A DNA stretch of 64,000 nt, from assembly GCF_030929615.1 (NCBI RefSeq), contig NZ_JAVFVU010000010.1, forward strand, positions 186,001 to 250,000, in the 5' to 3' direction. Under the pieces are notes generated by a model. It made no database searches and was not told the DNA's origin. It saw only the letters and a list, made by a program, of their open reading frames with translations. The DNA comes from Dyadobacter sp. LHD-138. GTDB lineage: Bacteria > Bacteroidota > Bacteroidia > Cytophagales > Spirosomataceae. The position numbers and the translations under genes are program-made. Of this stretch, positions 62,513-64,000 are shown piece by piece (the stretch's first letter is position 1; each line of letters begins with the position of its first letter).

Positions 62513-64000
62513 ATGAAAAAATATAAATTAAAAAGTCTGATTTTGTCCCTGGCAGCTATCTCGGCAGGTGTTTTGGTTTCCTGCGACAATGATCTGCTGG
62601 AAACGGTTCCAAATGACCGCTTATCCGTCGATGTGTTCTGGCGAACAGAAACGGATGCCAAACTTGCCGTGAACGGATTGTACACCGATCTTGACAGCAC
62701 AAATATCGTAACCTGGGACGCTTTGACCGACATTGCCCACACCAACCAGAATTTTGACGTGCAGGCTTATGTTGAACTTGGGGTGTATGACGGTACGAGT
62801 TCGAAAATCTATGGCGAGTGGAAAAGGGCTTACCGGGGAATTCGCGCCACCAGCTATTTTCTGGAAAATGTGGACAAAGTTACATCGACCAATACGGCGC
62901 TGATTAACCAGCTGAAAGGGGAAGCGAAAACGTTGCGCGCTTATCAGTACATCAAACTGGCAGGTTTTTATGGTGATGTACCGCTTGTCACTTCGTCGAT
63001 TACCATTGATGAGGGCAGGGCGTTAAAAAGAGCTCCGGTATCCGAAATCTGGGATTTTATCGACAAGGAACTGACAGAAGCTGCTGCGCTGCTGCCAGCT
63101 ACTTATCCGGCAACGGACAGGGGACGGATTACGCGGGGGGCTGCTTTGGGCTTATTGGCAAGGGCAAATTTATACGCGGGTCGTTACCAGAAAGCGGCTG
63201 ATGCGGCAGACAAGGTGATGAAACTTGGTATTTATGGTGTGTATGAATCTTATGAAAAGTTGTTCAGCTATGCAGCGGAAAATAATAAGGAGGTTTTGCT
63301 GGACAGACAATTCATTAAGGACACCTATAAAATTGATATTTTCCAGCTTCTGGGGCCTTACAGTCAGAAAAACAGCAACAGCAGCTACGTGCCGACGAAA
63401 GCATTGGTGGATACTTATGAAACGCTGGACGGTAAGAAAATTACGGATGCCGGCAGTGGTTACAACCCTGCGACACCGTATGCCAACCGGGATAGTCGTT
63501 TGAAATATTCTGTATTTCTGGATGGAGATATTCTGCCGGGCGGAAATGTTTTCAAACCACAGCCAAACAGTGGAACGGCGGATGCGGTAGGAAGTACCTA
63601 CATCGCTTCAACGACCGGATTTAACATTAAAAAATATATTCTGGCAGATGACTTTGCGAACCCGGGCAATAGCGGAATCAACATCATTTTACTGCGTTAC
63701 GCAGAAATATTGCTGACCTACGCAGAAGCAAAAATTGAACTGGGGCAGGCCGATGCGGGCGTGTTGGCCGCAATCAATACAGTGAGAAATGGCAGAACGG
63801 ATGTGAAACAACCCTCTGTGACGAGTACTTCACAGGCGGAATTGAGAGAAATTGTACGTCGTGAAAGAACGGTTGAACTGGCTTTTGAAGGCCAGCATTT
63901 GTTTGATATCCGTCGCTGGAAAACGGCTGAGAAAGTGATTCCGGGCCCCGTGTATGGTATCACTTACAAAGATGCAAGCGGCGCTTTGGTGACCGTGCAG
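62513..64000 (+). CDS. SusD/RagB-family outer-membrane lipoprotein (cut at window end)
   Basis: The 496 codons present start with ATG at 62513 and run open to the last base, so the C-terminus is missing. The signal peptide ends in a lipobox (AGVLVSC). SusD features seen are NDRLSVDVFWRTETDAKLAVNGLY near the start, LKGEAKTLRAYQYIKLAGFYGDVP, and RRERTVELAFEGQHLFDIRRW near the end. It is the partner of the STN-containing SusC gene, 30 bp upstream. The missing part is probably short, as the RagB motif is already passed. Confidence 0.94.
   Translation, partial: MKKYKLKSLILSLAAISAGVLVSCDNDLLETVPNDRLSVDVFWRTETDAKLAVNGLYTDLDSTNIVTWDALTDIAHTNQNFDVQAYVELGVYDGTSSKIYGEWKRAYRGIRATSYFLENVDKVTSTNTALINQLKGEAKTLRAYQYIKLAGFYGDVPLVTSSITIDEGRALKRAPVSEIWDFIDKELTEAAALLPATYPATDRGRITRGAALGLLARANLYAGRYQKAADAADKVMKLGIYGVYESYEKLFSYAAENNKEVLLDRQFIKDTYKIDIFQLLGPYSQKNSNSSYVPTKALVDTYETLDGKKITDAGSGYNPATPYANRDSRLKYSVFLDGDILPGGNVFKPQPNSGTADAVGSTYIASTTGFNIKKYILADDFANPGNSGINIILLRYAEILLTYAEAKIELGQADAGVLAAINTVRNGRTDVKQPSVTSTSQAELREIVRRERTVELAFEGQHLFDIRRWKTAEKVIPGPVYGITYKDASGALVTVQ

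Overview
The window comes from a member of the Bacteroidota, most likely a Cytophagales bacterium close to Dyadobacter/Spirosomataceae. The evidence is three SusC/SusD pairs, SprA and GldF (type IX secretion and gliding), DUF4199 proteins, FecI/FecR-type sigma/anti-sigma pairs, the order ruvA-sprA-gcvH, and promoters that fit the Bacteroidota pattern TTTG-N19-21-TAnnTTTG. The genus is inferred from gene content and style; no search was run. No rRNA, tRNA, CRISPR array, transposase or phage gene was seen.

Layout. (1) 1-7.6 kb, minus strand: a SusC/SusD nutrient-uptake pair behind a membrane-bound one-component regulator (propeller, Y_Y_Y, TM, coiled coil, LuxR-type HTH). The susC promoter has a perfect 11-bp tandem direct repeat just upstream of its -33 element. 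(2) 7.7-28.3 kb: mostly housekeeping. A porin, malate dehydrogenase, DUF1232 protein, TatA, GatA, an MltD-like LysM transglycosylase, RuvA, the very large SprA translocon, GcvH, a dihydroorotase homologue lacking the HxH metal motif, two DUF4199 proteins, GldF without GldG, and an ECF sigma/RskA-type anti-sigma pair. (3) 28.5-40.7 kb, plus strand: a carbohydrate operon with an AGE-family epimerase, MFS sugar porter, DUF4127 protein, SusC, SusD, a secreted FAD oxidoreductase and a ROK regulator. (4) 54.8-41.1 kb, minus strand, converging on the previous block at a two-way terminator: LacI regulator, Tat-exported Gfo/Idh/MocA oxidoreductase, NRAMP-fold transporter lacking the metal motifs, NAD-dependent epimerase-like protein, DHDPS-family aldolase, SMP-30 lactonase, a second Tat-exported Gfo/Idh/MocA protein, a second MFS sugar porter, NagA, a NagB-like protein and a Gfo/Idh/MocA lipoprotein. 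(5) 55-64 kb, plus strand: a fatty-acid-hydroxylase-family membrane protein, a secreted DUF6250-like protein, a FecI sigma, FecR anti-sigma, an STN-containing SusC and a SusD cut by the window end.

How they may work together. Blocks 3 and 4 look like one catabolic island of about 26 kb for an amino sugar or sialic-acid-like sugar and related sugar acids. Outer-membrane import is by SusCD and inner-membrane import by two MFS porters. Epimerisation is by the AGE protein, deacetylation and deamination by NagA/NagB, and there is a possible oxidative branch (oxidoreductases, lactonase, Schiff-base aldolase). Two copies of a conserved palindrome, CGGGTACGTACCCG, sit in front of the two Gfo/Idh/MocA-led transcription units and are the best candidates for the operator of the LacI protein in the same cluster. 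The substrate is inference.

The intergenic spaces between 37 and 47 kb and at 57.7 kb are unusually rich in palindromic and tandem repeats of several types, which look like REP-type elements and not genes.
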